Source: Tachypleus tridentatus (taxonomy: Eukaryota; Arthropoda; Merostomata; Xiphosura; Limulidae). From it: a stretch of DNA of 64,000 bases. The DNA is taken from the NCBI RefSeq assembly GCF_004210375.1, contig NC_134831.1, forward strand, positions 44,178,035 through 44,242,034, written 5' to 3'. The translations under genes were made by a program, and so were the position numbers. Under the pieces are notes generated by a model. That model did no database searches and was not told where the DNA came from. It saw nothing but the letters and a program-made list of their open reading frames with translations. Below, piece by piece: positions 23,922-35,900 of the stretch. How positions within the stretch are numbered: the first letter of the stretch is position 1; each line of letters starts with the position of its first letter.

Positions 23922-25209
23922 AGTATCGCAAGTCTTCTAAAGGTCAAAGAATACTGACATCACATGTATCTTGAGAAAGGCTTTTCTGATCAACGTTTCA
24001 AATCGAATTAGGTGGTCCACAGTGGAGCTCTACTGTCAGAACCAACACTGGGTGGGTGAGAGGAGGTTCTTTGATTTGAGGAATCAAACAAGATGAGAAT
24101 TAACTGTCCTCTCTAAAGCCTTACAGAGACATTTCGTCAAAGCAATTGAACTGTAGTTTGAAGGCATCCTTCCCAGGCTTAGGGAAAAGTAGGTCAATAG
24201 CCTGGCACCAAGCATCAGGAAAAACATTCTCCTACCAGATCTGGTTAAAATCAATCAGAAGAATAGCAAGGGAAGCAGGAGATAGATTGCACAGCATCTC
24301 GTAGTTTATATCATCAGGTCAAACCAATGGGCTGCCAGACCAATGAAGAGCCAGTTTGAGTTCCACTAGTGTAAAGGGGCAATTATAGTCATAGAGATGA
24401 TCAGCTCAAAAGAGGTGACTGCTCTGCCCGAGTCTTGATGTCTAAGAAGGTGGAAGATGAAGCAGAAGTGCAAAATACCTAGCAAAAGCTTTCACCGAGA
24501 GTATCAGCAATGCTCCAGGTATCAGCTACTTCCTGACTATCAGAGAGCAAAATGAAAAGCGGGATAGAATTATATTGGCCACTGAACTATCGAATCTTGT
24601 CCAATATGACTTTGGAACTGTTGGTAGAAGAAATGCTGGTTGTGAATTTAATCCAATATTCCTTCTGGCTTTGATGCCTTAGCTGCTGAGCGTGTGCACA
24701 GGACAGCTGAAAAGTGATACAGCTAGAAAGTGTGGGATACCTACAAAAGGTATTCCAGGCCCATTTTTAAGCATTCCATGCCATGTGACAGGCAGGATTC
24801 CACCACAAACAAGGATACTGTGGAAAACGTGTCGAGGTTTCAGGAACACATTGAGCAGTTACTTGGATAATATAGTCAGTCACTGATGTCATGCAGTCGT
24901 CTATCAATGGCTTGCAGACAATGGCAGAATCAAGTTCCACAAGTGCAATGAAAGAGAGCCAACTGGCATGATCCATCTTCCACTGGGGAACACAGGTCTG
25001 GTGACATTGACCATGTCCAATCTCTCTCAAAATGATAGGAAAATCATCACTGCTCTGTGGGTTACTGTCAACCCTGCCTTAAAAGTGGGAGAATGGCAAA
25101 GAGGAGCAGATTGACAGATCAATAGCAGTAAAAGACTGACTAGGTACATGAAAATAAGTATAAGAACCACTATTGAAAAGAGAAAGGTTGTGATCAGAGA
25201 GCATATGCT

Positions 25210-25485
25210 CTATGGAGCAACCCCTCCCATCAATATATCAGCACTTCCTGAGAGGGGATGATATCCATTAAAGTTCCCCAGAATGAAAAAGAGAGATGGC
25301 AACTGTTCAATGAGAGCATCAAGGTCTGACTGATCATAGGTCTCTTCAGGAGACAAGTGGAGAGAACAAACAGTAATGGCATGACCCAAGGAAACACGGA
25401 TAGCTACAGCCTCCAAAGGTATATCGAGAGGCAAAGACAGGGTGGGCACATGCTGATCAACCAACAGTGCCACTCCTCCATGCAC
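25210..25485 (-). pseudogene. APE-type endonuclease of LINE copy 1
   Basis: GGVALLVDQHVPTLSLPLDI, AVAIRVSLGHAITVCSLHLS and [18 protein letters not shown] match the central endonuclease strands; the usual GDFN motif is GNFN here, so a catalytic aspartate is replaced. Copy 2 keeps GDFN at 51310. Confidence 0.8.
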
Positions 25486-26136
25486 TCATCCATCACATAG
25501 CCCATTATTTCTGTACAAAGAAAACATCCAAAGGGTGACTGTGTTGGCAGGTTTCAGAAATGTTTCCAGTAAGGAAAGGCATACAGGATGGTAGGAAGCA
25601 ATCAATGTTCAGACGTCATCCAGATTAGAATGTAAACATTGACAGTTCCATTGTATCGAAGTAGCCATTTTTAATTGTGTGTAAAGAGCCCTTCTCTTTT
25701 CGACCACGTCTTTTTTCTTTATTTGAGAGAGGTCTGTCGACCTCCATGGATCCTACCATGGGTCAGTTGAACATGTCTCTGTCGTTGGAAGAGGATTATA
25801 GCAACTGAGGACGTGAACAAATGACTGTTTTGCATCTTGGGGCAGAAGAAGAAGATGCATCCAAGGAAATACCCATACCCAGAACCAAAGGAAGTGGATC
25901 TTGGGATTTCCTGGAATGAATGTTAGAGCCAGAGATGGGTACTAATGTTGATTCATCAACTTTTTTAACCAAGGATGTCAAAATACTTTTCACATGGCTT
26001 GAAAATGATTCGTTTGGAGGCACGGGGAGATCTGTCTGCATTTCCAGTGTAGTAGTGGAACAAAGTGTAGCAGCATACGTCAAAGATCAATTGGCGGGCA
26101 GTTAATTTTAAGCCTCAGGGTAAATAATATTTTGAA

Positions 26137-26732
26137 TCATTTTCGAATGCTGCAAGAATGAAGGTAGAATGGGTGAGAGCCATTACAATTAATGTAACAA
26201 AGGTATGTTTCACACTCATAGGCATTGTGGTCCTTGCTACTGCAACAAGCACACGTGATGGAACCATGACATGATGTCTTTGAGCAACCGAATTGCTGAC
26301 ACTGGAAATATCTGAGAGGGTTTGGAATATATGGTTGCACCTTGCAATTAAAATAACCTGTCTTGATGGTGGCAGGTGGATGAGATGATGAAAATGTTAA
26401 AATAAGAACACTGGTTGGCATCATAATTCCATATTTGCAAGTTGAGATATGCCTCACTGCAGAAACTCCTTGGGTGGAGAAACTAGCAAAAATATCTGAC
26501 TCGGGGATGTTCTTCAAATCCCTTTTAACAATAACTCCTCATGAGGAATTAAATGTAGCATGAAGAGTAATCTCAATGTATATATATCCCCAATCACCTT
26601 TGAATGGAAGAGGAGTTCACTGTGTTGAGATGTGGATGTTTCCACCAATATGTCACCAGAGTGATGCTTTTTGGCTGACTTTAGAGAGCCAGCAAGTCCC
26701 TCTAGTCCCTTCTGAATAGAAAAGGAAGACAT
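26137..26732 (-). pseudogene. ORF1 (nucleic-acid-binding gag-like) of LINE copy 1
   Basis: Two frames cover ORF1 (26732-26514 and 26517-26137). The C-terminal part is cysteine and histidine rich with the spacing of tandem CCHC knuckles: CQQFGCSKTSCHGSITCACC, then a second knuckle-like CSSKDHNAYEC and a further CYINCNGSHPFYLHSC. Such proteins coat LINE RNA. Copy 2 lacks most of this part. Confidence 0.75.
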
Positions 26733-27699
26733 TTGCTCTAAAGGTTCATTTGAAAGAGAATCTAATATAAAAAATGAGGTACAAGTGTTACAGATGTTGA
26801 AGATTGCTGCTCAGAATCTTGAAGACATGGTCATTTACCTATGGACTGTTTCTTTTCACTATGTTATTTATGTTTTTATCTCAGGGATCCATAATAGAGA
26901 AGGAATGTTTCAGTATCCACTGATCCCACCCACTTTGAAGCTCTATGAAGGGACACACTACAATGCCAAATAATGACACTGCAGCAATGACAGCATTTCA
27001 TGAGCACTTCACCCAAACACCAGCATTAAATTCAATGTCCACAACAGCTGTGGAGAAAATCCAACACTGGTACTTGGTTGACCCTAACCAAAGTAGACCA
27101 GCTGACTGACCCTAGAGGGGCCACCCCATGTCTGTTCATCAACAGGAATTCAAGGCCAAAGTCGTGTGTTAGGGTTGGACCCCTCAACCACCAGGATCCT
27201 TTCCTCCCCTTGATGGGTCCCCATGCACAGCAAACATGTTGGTGGATGTTTAGGTCTCAGATGAGGTAAACCGAAAGAACAGAATCTTCCCTGGGAGGTC
27301 CCCTCACCACGTACAGGAACCCACACCGAAGGAATAAGCTAAGGAATAGACTGAATACAATGTGTAATACACAATACTAACAGCCTTTATTGATATTCAT
27401 TAACAAACATAGTGTATGTAGTTACTTACATAATGTTTCACAGTTGTTTCCTTCAGAAGTTTAAAAAAAAAGAGAAATTCTTATCCCTTAGACTAACTAA
27501 ATTCAAAGTTTCTAACTTTGGAAAAAAAGTACATTTGTCCAGCATGGTTTGTCATGCTCATTACACATAGGTATTACCTACACAACTATTGAAAATAACT
27601 GCTGTCAATTTTCCAGCACAAGATCATTGTAAGTGAAGCTCTTACAAACAGTAACAGGTATAACTCACTTAAAAAATGGCATAGGTTTGTTTATTTAAA

Positions 27700-27810
27700 G
27701 TTAAGCACATAGCTGTACAATGGACTATCTGTGCTCTGCCCACCAAAGATTTGAAAACCTGGTTTCTAGTGTTGTAAGTCCTGGGACATACTGTTGTGCC
27801 ACTAGACAGT
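27700..27810 (-). repeat. SINE family 2 copy
   Basis: Shares CATAGCTGTACAATGG, CTGTGCTCTGCCCACC and CATACTGTTGTGCCACTAG with the copies at 1.5 and 27.9 kb. Confidence 0.6.
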
Positions 27811-27934
27811 ATATGACAAAAGAATAAAAGTAATTTGCAATTAAATTCACTTATTGGTTTCTTTACTATGTATTATGTGAAACTCTGTGCATATTAAAAA
27901 CAAAGTATAAATAATACAGGAAGTTGTTCTTGTT

Positions 27935-28040
27935 TGTAATTAAGCACAAAGCTACACAATGGCAAATCTGTGCTGTGTCGAAACCCAGTTTCTATTATTG
28001 TAAGTATGCAAACATACTACTGTACCAGTGGGGGCAATAC
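27935..28040 (-). repeat. SINE family 2 copy
   Basis: AAGCACAAAGCTACACAATGG, TCTGTGCTGTG, GAAACCCAGTTTCTA and ACTACTGTACCAGTGGGGGC mark a minus-strand copy about 130 bp from the previous one. Confidence 0.6.
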
Positions 28041-28513
28041 AGAAAGAATAATTTATGATCTTATGCCATATATACATGAATGTTACCTCTTGTAAAAAGC
28101 AATTAAATTTTATTATAGCACGATTTTCATTCTTCAACATTTCAAAATTGAAATTTCACAATTTCTTCAAAGATGTTCATAGATAAGTGACTTGGAGAAA
28201 ACATTTCAAATGCATGAGATTTTCACTGATGGGCATGTAAGTGTGAGTAATGCTTGAAATTTGATACGTATGAACTTGCAACTATTATCATAGATTTACA
28301 AAAGACCCAGAAATTCAAATGTTTAGAAGAAAGAAGTCTCACAATCAGAAAAACTCCAGAGTTTTAGTTATTTTAAAAATCTACTTTTTTGTTGTTGCTG
28401 TTAATCCTCTACATTATTTTTTAACTTTTTACAAGTATTTTGATGTAAACAATTTTTTTCAAGCTTTGCAATCACTTAGTTGTTTTCCTATTCTGAACAG
28501 TTAGCACGTCCCA

Positions 28514-28920
28514 TTGTACAGGGAAGTTCTAATCATGGGAGAGATTAACTTATCTGTCATATTGTACGGGAAGTTCTTATTGAGGGAAAGTGAGTTATCT
28601 TGTCACATTGTACAGGGAAGTTCTTACTGAGGGAAAGTAACTTATCTGCCATATTGTACAATGAAGTTCTGCTTATGGGAGAGAGTAACTTATCTATCAT
28701 ATTGTACAGGGAAATTTTGGTTGTGGGAGAAATTAACTTATTTATCATACTATACAGGAAATTTTTGGTAGTGGGAGGGAAAGTTATCAATCATATTACA
28801 GAAATAAATTCTGGTTAGGGGAAGAGTAATTTTTCATATTGCATAGGAAAGTTATGGAACTAGGAGGGTAAACATCTGTAAGCTGTACAGGTAGGTTTTA
28901 TTTATGAGAAAGCAAGCCTT
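28514..28920. repeat. 46-48 bp minisatellite, about eight to nine units
   Basis: Units begin TTGTACAGGGAAGTTCT or a close variant at 28514, 28562, 28608, 28654, 28702, about 28750, 28794, 28838 and 28884. The interior carries GGGAGAGATTAACTTATCTG-like sequence. The left units are most alike and the right units are decayed. Several periods equal 48, so frames stay open on both strands (28557-28790 minus, 28600-28818 plus) with a 16-residue period; these frames are by-products of the repeat. Confidence 0.9.
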
Positions 28921-29837
28921 AGACAGATTGTATTTTCCATATGTTTTATCTTGTAGTATTAATCAAACTGTACAATCATACTTTTCAAGATCTGTTAGAA
29001 TGGTGATACTTTACAACTTTTACATCAAAACCATTTTATTACTTAGGCTAGTCTATTTTACTGTTAGTCACACTGATTAGTCCACACGACATAAAAATTA
29101 AGGCAATGTTCTAAAATGTATTATTTACAGCATTAGCTTATAGCAGTAGATCCAGGAAAAAAGTAAAATGAATGTGTTTGGTTATGACATTGTTTATGAA
29201 TTGTTTTAAATATAATTTTCTACTCAATACAAAAGCAACAAAAAAGGTTGTAAAAGTTATATTTCCTTCAAGTGTTCTCAGTAGATTAAAGTATCAATAC
29301 AGAACACATGTCCACTAGCATAGATACTTTACAGTTTGTAGAGCTACAAAAAGTTTCCTGTATAACAATTTTCAGCACATACATATCACATACCCTTTTC
29401 AGAAACAAACATCTCTAACATATGTATTAATATGGTTGATTTGTATAATTTAGCTGATTCTGATCTATTCAGAAAAAAAATAAAAACAATAGTTTAAAAG
29501 GTATTATCTATTCATAATAGAGAATTTAATTTCAAGATTTTTTTCCAGTGAACAACAAGGATTCAACAGAATAAAAAAGGGATAATTACTTACAACTGAT
29601 ACAATGTTTATACACAAAGTTTATCATTAATTAAACAATAGGATGAACCATAACTTCTTGCTGTTCCTATTGTGAGAAGTAGATATTTAATATCAAAAAT
29701 CTAGCAGCTTACTGGTGGCCATTTTTTTTAACTGAATATTTTATGATATAAAGATCAAAGCAAGGTTATCTATGATGTGTATAAGCCTTCATAATTTTAT
29801 AAATCACCTTGTATTAAACCTAAATATTTTCAATTTA

Positions 29838-30110
29838 AGGAATTATGCAAACTTATAAGAAAAAAGTAAGGAAAACTGTGTTTTTGGTAATATTATGGTG
29901 TGCTACAACTTTTGCACTGATGCATTTTTACCTCATATTGATAGTTTCAGGGATAGCATTTCATTGACCTCATGTCATGTCAGGTAACAAATGTTTTCTA
30001 TTATGCCCTAACATCTTAGGTCAGCATATTTTCAATATTCCATACCTACTTAACAACAGCAGAGAAAATCAGGACTTCTGGGTCATATTGTCTTACTGAA
30101 GATTTCTTAT
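29838..30110. repeat. unclassified dispersed repeat, copy 2
   Basis: Partner of 12485-12770: GTGCTACAACTTTTGCACTG, CATTTTTACCTC, AGTTTCAGGG and CATATTTTCAATATTCC follow in the same order. Confidence 0.45.
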
Positions 30111-32844
30111 GTGAAGATAAACTGTGGTAAAATATAAAAAGACCAAATTAAAATTTCTACAAAAGCAAACAAACTATTAATACAAAAAAATATTTTCTTT
30201 TGACAATAATAAATTTTACCTGTGACTGTTTCCTATTATTAAATAGTGATGTATCAAAACAAATACTCTAACATCCCAAGATTTTTACCAGTAAAATATA
30301 TACACATGTATTTGGTTGACTAGTGTTGCCTTAATAAATGGTTCAAGTTACTTTGTCATTCATTTCTACAATCCAACTGATTTATTTAAGTTATCAATTG
30401 CCTGATAAATTATTAAAACTGTTCATAGAGAAATTGAATTACATGTAATTACTAGATTTTCAAAACAAAACAAACTTAATCAACATATAAAAAATTAAAA
30501 GATACTCTTTAACAACATAATTTGATTTTGAATACATTTATGTAAACATTCACCAATTTATAAGAATGTCACGGAACACAATTACATGAAAAATTACCAT
30601 ATTTGGAAAAAAATTGCCAAAATCAATGTCAATCATTTGTGATGCAAAATTTACTAGCATTACAATCCCACCTTTTCTGGCAGAGTAATTTTGTGTTCTA
30701 TTAACAGCATTATTTCACTGGAATTAATAAATACTTTCATCATTATACCTTTATTTCAAGTAGTTTTGACAGTAGTTTTTAACAGGCAATGAACTAAACA
30801 AAGCATGTCATATTCCCTTACTCATAACTAAAGAGAGTTCCCTGCAGATAATGTGTGTTTAATATGTTAAAAACAATTAATTATAATAAGAACTGGAAAT
30901 TGTTTTAGGATCAATTATTTGTGAAAGTGGGGTCAACCATAGTTTTCACAAAAACTTGGATGCTTCTACAATATTTTTCTTTTACCCTTTACAACGAAAT
31001 TAAGGAGATTACCACCAAATAATTTGTTAAATGCACACTACAAAAAATATTGTAATCTGAACCTTCAAGATCAGATCTAACCAAGTACTTTCAGACTAAG
31101 ATACACCATGGAATGTATACTAAGATGAAAATAACACAGACCAAACTTGTATCACACAACAAGGTTTAGTAAAATACCAGTAAATATGTAAGCTGCAACC
31201 AAATGAAAATCATTTTCAGTCCTTTCAAAAGTATGTTGAATATTTAATAAAAAAGAAAATATTAAAACCTTCAGAGTTCAACTATAAAAACATTCCTATT
31301 AAATAACTCTTTGAAACATTAATTTCTTTTAAATTATTCTAGGAAAATGTATCTTAAAATATCAGGAATAGGTACAAAGAACACTGAAATTACAAAAGGG
31401 AAAAATAAAAAGATTAAACTCTCTTGATTTTACACTACCAACTTTGGTTGTCTTCAAATATACAGGAAAACAAAGATTATACAAAGCAGCATTATATGTA
31501 TAATTCACAAGGCTAATTGTAGCTCAACACAATTTTCATACAACAAGGTTTTACATAAGCTTATAAGAATATTTTTTAGTGAACATTTAATATATATTAT
31601 GAAGTAACAATATTTTAAATCAAACATTCATACAATGAAAATACACATTATCAAAAAAACTATTGTTTTACTTTCTAGTCTTACATAAAGTTGTAGAAAT
31701 TATAGGTTATAATTTCTTTACAAACAAGTTTTATAATAAATCAACAGTTGTTTTGCTTTCAAAACTGATTTTTCAAGTACCAATAGTTCTTCCAAGTCAT
31801 TTTCCTACTCAACTAAATGAAGACACAAAATTAAGACCTCGGTATTTCTCTAATACCAATTTAGATAAACCTACACAAATCTCTTAGTTTCACAACTTCG
31901 GCTTGATGAATATCAAAAATATTCCTGAGCAATGTTTAACATAGCACTCCTGAACATGTTAAAAAATTACAATTCTCACAGAAACTGCTGAGGATCTTAA
32001 AATATCTTGAAACTACTACCTTATATTTACATTCACAATATCAACATGAGTGTGATAAAGTTATAAAATTAGATAGAGTGAATATGCATAATCCTGACAC
32101 TTTTATTAGATTTTAGCAATTACTAAACATACAGAGCCTTTTCAATTTGTATTTTTGCTAAATGTGTATTCATATATGTTCAATCTCTGCAGGGAAACCA
32201 AGATGTTTAGAACCAGAATGGTATGTTAATTTCTTTTTCAGTATACCAGAAAAAAAATACTTAAACTTGAACAAGAAAATATAAAAAAGTGAAGAAATAT
32301 TCATTAAAATTAAAACTAAATGCCATTCGTCACCAGAACAGACCAAACTCATTAAATACCACAGTAGAACTACATTAACATTCTGCATTAATCGAGTGCA
32401 AGCTTATGTATTTCATAACAATCTTCCCTCACCTCATTATTATTATTATGATGACAAATTTAAGGTGTAATTCATTTTACCCAGCACCTTGAACTTAAAA
32501 AAAAAGTTATATATTTATATATATCTATAAGCAATTTTTGAGCACGAACCATTGGTCTGCCATCTATGTGTATGTGTGTGTCTATACATATATATTATTC
32601 TATCCAACAACTTCTGAGATCCCTCCAAAGAAATGTAGTCTCTCCCAAATGAACAAAACCATTCATTCATGTCCAGTGTTGCTTCTGGTGCCACAGGTTA
32701 GCTTTCTAAATTTCATCATCACCTGCCTTAAAGATATACTCTGTAGCTGAAGAACTGGGGGAAAGGGGGGGACTACAGTGTTGTGGCATTAGAAGGTTGA
32801 AATTATCCTTAATCATGGAAAGGATATCTGTAAATAATTGAAAA
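30110..32844 (-). other. probable OSBP 3' untranslated or downstream sequence
   Basis: This stretch follows the OSBP stop codon and contains no exon-like sequence or recognised transposon. AATAAA-type strings occur on the minus strand (for example near 32100) but none can be chosen. The 3' UTR end is therefore unknown. Confidence 0.35.
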
Positions 32845-32990
32845 TCAGAGGAATATATCTTGGCAGGCATTCCAGTCTTGCTTTGATTTACTTTCCCAAT
32901 ACTTTCCCTGGTAAATATGAACTGGATTTCCAGTTATGGGGTCAGTCTGTTTTCGAAACCAAATGGGCTCATAGCCAAGGTATGGACGTC
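32845..32990 (-). CDS. OSBP: OSBP coding exon 8 of those visible (last, with stop)
   Basis: Acceptor TCTCTTTCTAG precedes the exon. It reads [20 protein letters not shown] then [19 protein letters not shown] and NACQDIFL followed by TGA. This is the conserved OSBP C-terminus (W-F-x-R/K..DP.T..HIY.G.YWE.K.KQDW..C.DIF). The exon is 146 nt and completes a split glycine codon. Confidence 0.95.
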
Positions 32991-35900
32991 CTAGAAAGAG
33001 AGAAAGGGGAATGGATACAAAAAATAATGTTATTTTGTAATGTAAACACTACTTTCAACTGTTTTCTTTTTATTAAGATATGAAGTCAAAGAGAATCATC
33101 CCAATACATGGATTTCCTGTAAAGACAAATGTAAACAAAACTAGACAGTACAGATAAGCATAAAACATTCAGTTTCATCATCTGAATTACCACTGTTTTA
33201 ATCACAAAAATCTGACAGTGAGACTGAAAGCCGCTATATTATGTTATAGAAACTAAGTACAAATATGTCAGCTTTATAACAGTGATACAATTAGGTCAAT
33301 GATTATAAAATAACAGAAAAATATATTACCTTTCAGTAACAGTTATAACATAATAAGCAATAACACACTAGTTTACAATGACAATAATGCAACAAATGAA
33401 AACATTACTTGTTTCAGGTTCACTGCTTACAGTACCAGAAGTAAAGTGCAGTTGCAATTTCTAGTCATTTGTACAAAAAAACTAATTAAAACATTCAAAT
33501 AATAAACTTTTTAAATTGTGTATTTACAAATATTGATTGTTAGTGTGCTTTACTTAAAAGTGGGTTAACAATGATTTAATAACTGAAAAATGTTTTTTTG
33601 TCACAAAATTATGCAAACCGAAGATTACCTTCAGCAGCCGAAAGCTCAGCTTCTTGTTCTCTCTTCCGACGAACAGCTCTCTGTTTTTCTTCCAATAAAA
33701 CTTTAATCTGGTTTGCTTCATCCCAGACTCCTTCTTCCATGAGTCTCTGGTCAGGCCGAAGTCTACTATCGGTGGGAGCTACACCCTCTTCTGGCTCATT
33801 CAGCTGACAGGCAAGCACAGTGAAGTTGTACATTTTCTCATATTCGTGCCTAACATGGAATCAATAGTTTACTACTGAAAGATAATGTATTTTATATTTT
33901 CACATTATCCACAAGTATACTTTGAAATTATTATAAACTTTCAAACAAGTGAGAAGAAAATTAGTGTAAACTTTAGAGATTTAAAATGCTAAACAACAGT
34001 TAACTTTCACTTTTCATTTATTTCAAAATGAAAAGTAATAATAATTTATATATTTCTGCAAGGAATTTTTAGGTGTGCAACTATCAAAACTTCTAGAGAA
34101 AAATTAGAATTTACCTATTTAATAAATTAAAAATGATTTGTGAAAATATTACAATCACTGCCATATAAAAACAGTAAGGATCTTTTCTTCAAACCACTTA
34201 CGGAGGCATGACTCTCTTCCACAAGACTTTAGGTGTTGAAGTCTCTAGTAAAGGTTTTCCTTTCACAGATCCATGACTCCCAACAACTCTAGCTCCTTCA
34301 ATTTTATGATCCCAAGTTCCTTGAAGTACCCACTTAGCTCTACCTTCCTTATCTGTGACAACACCAGTCACCTAAGAAATAAAACTTGGTTAATATCTGT
34401 GAATGTAAACAAACACACATGTTGACAAACTAGACATGAAAGGTCTGATTTTAAAAAAAATATGTGGTTCATAACATATTTTTAACATTTTAAATTTGAG
34501 AAAGAAATAGACAACCATTGTTAATCAATAATGATTCAAGATTGCATTTATGTAAAAAAAAATTTACAATCAGCTTATACAGTACTTAATTTCACATTTT
34601 ACTTATTAATTAACTCACATTATATGTTAAAATGGAATGACTGCTAACAAAAACTAAAACTGTTTAAAACAATAAAAAATATAAAATGATAATGAATAAT
34701 CCTCTTTAAGGTCACCACAGACAGACACACACACACACACAGACATGTACTAGCCATTCTAGACATTTGATGAGAGAAGTAACTTTAAGGAAGCATCTTT
34801 CTGATATAACCACATATACAAACACTCACTTACCCTTCAAGATGTTTCATGAAAGAAGAAACTGTAATGAAGCACCTTTTCTCACGTAAACACACGCACA
34901 ATAACCTTCCTAAATTAGGAATGTTTTATAATAGAAGTTATAATTTTCTTATACTGAAAATGTATTTATGATAGGCACTTATCTCCTCTCACATAAATAA
35001 GTGTTTTTTTTTCAGTGCTGTCCTCTATAAGCATAAATATTTTTTCATATGCCACAAGTCTTTTATTTCCCCACTGTTAGAACTGACTGATTCCAACAAG
35101 TCTTTCATGCAAGTCATCATGACATACTCTATTGATACATGTCACTCCTTCCATTCAATACTGCTGAATCTTCAACTTTGGGAAGAAAATGGAAGCATCA
35201 GTTTCCAGTGAGGAGTAAATAAGTACCCACTGGAAATACGTTTTGGCATAGGAAAATTATAACTTCTGATATAGTACGTTTGTCCACTTGCATAAATAGC
35301 TAGAAACCACACTGAACAAGAAAGAAAGATCAAAAGGACACTCCCTAAGACAGTCAAATTCTAAGATTTAATGTACGACACCTCACCATTTCTAAACCAG
35401 GTATACTTTTCATCCATTGTTTAAAGATGTTGCATATATGGGCAGAAAAATGAAGGAGCACATCCAAGTGGGAGAGAACTATAGCTATATAGTGATCTGA
35501 ACTATGCACCATTTATAAAACTCAATTCCAGAAAGTATAAAAGTGGGTAAAATGAAAAGGATGTACCACAAAGTGTAGAGTGGCTAGGGTTCAGTGATCA
35601 TACATGGCAAGCCATGCTGTTGTGAACTGACATACATGCAGGAGAGTAATAAGAATAATACCATTGGTAAGTCAATTACAATCCAAAACACAGCCACCAT
35701 ATATCAACATCCTTGTGGGGGTAGAAAAAGGATACTATTACCAGTAAGTTAACTACAATACAAAACCCAGGCCACTGAGAACTGACATATACGTGGGGGG
35801 TAGGAGACTATATCACACTCTTATTGACGGAGTGTTGTTGCACAATGATTTGCATGAGATTCACCGAAATCAATCAATTCAAACTGAAGGGAGATAAAAG

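Larger units (their letters stand above)
21985..27340 (-). mobile_element. I-like LINE, copy 1 (ORF1 with zinc knuckles, endonuclease, RT, RNase H remains)
   Basis: A nearly full-length non-LTR retrotransposon in minus orientation, with its 5' end near 27.3 kb and its 3' end near 22.0 kb. ORF1 remnants lie at 26732-26137, the APE endonuclease at 25485-25210, the linker and RT at about 25030-23640 (GVPQSCVLSVILF palm block), and RNase H in the degraded 23.0-22.5 kb stretch. Many frameshifts and stops make it inactive. A second copy at 47.5-52.5 kb can be aligned through its whole length, including the conserved untranslated strings GTGTTAGGGTTGGACCCCTC and CAACCACCAGGATCCT near the 5' end. RNase H after RT suggests the I superclade (I or Nimb-like). 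The exact clade is inference from memory. Confidence 0.88.
27350..28500. other. region downstream of OSBP with SINE remnants, no gene
   Basis: No exon is visible. On the minus strand an AATAAA occurs at about 27386-27391, possibly a poly(A) signal for the OSBP transcript or for nothing; it cannot be assigned from sequence alone. Confidence 0.35.

Noticed and set aside
27381-27395. AATAAA on the minus strand as the OSBP poly(A) signal
   Set aside because: It would need a 3' UTR of over 5 kb, and many AATAAA strings occur in such AT-rich sequence.
28557-28818. Open frames of 72-77 codons on both strands as repeat proteins
   Set aside because: They arise from the 48-bp period of the minisatellite; there is no promoter, splice or homology support.
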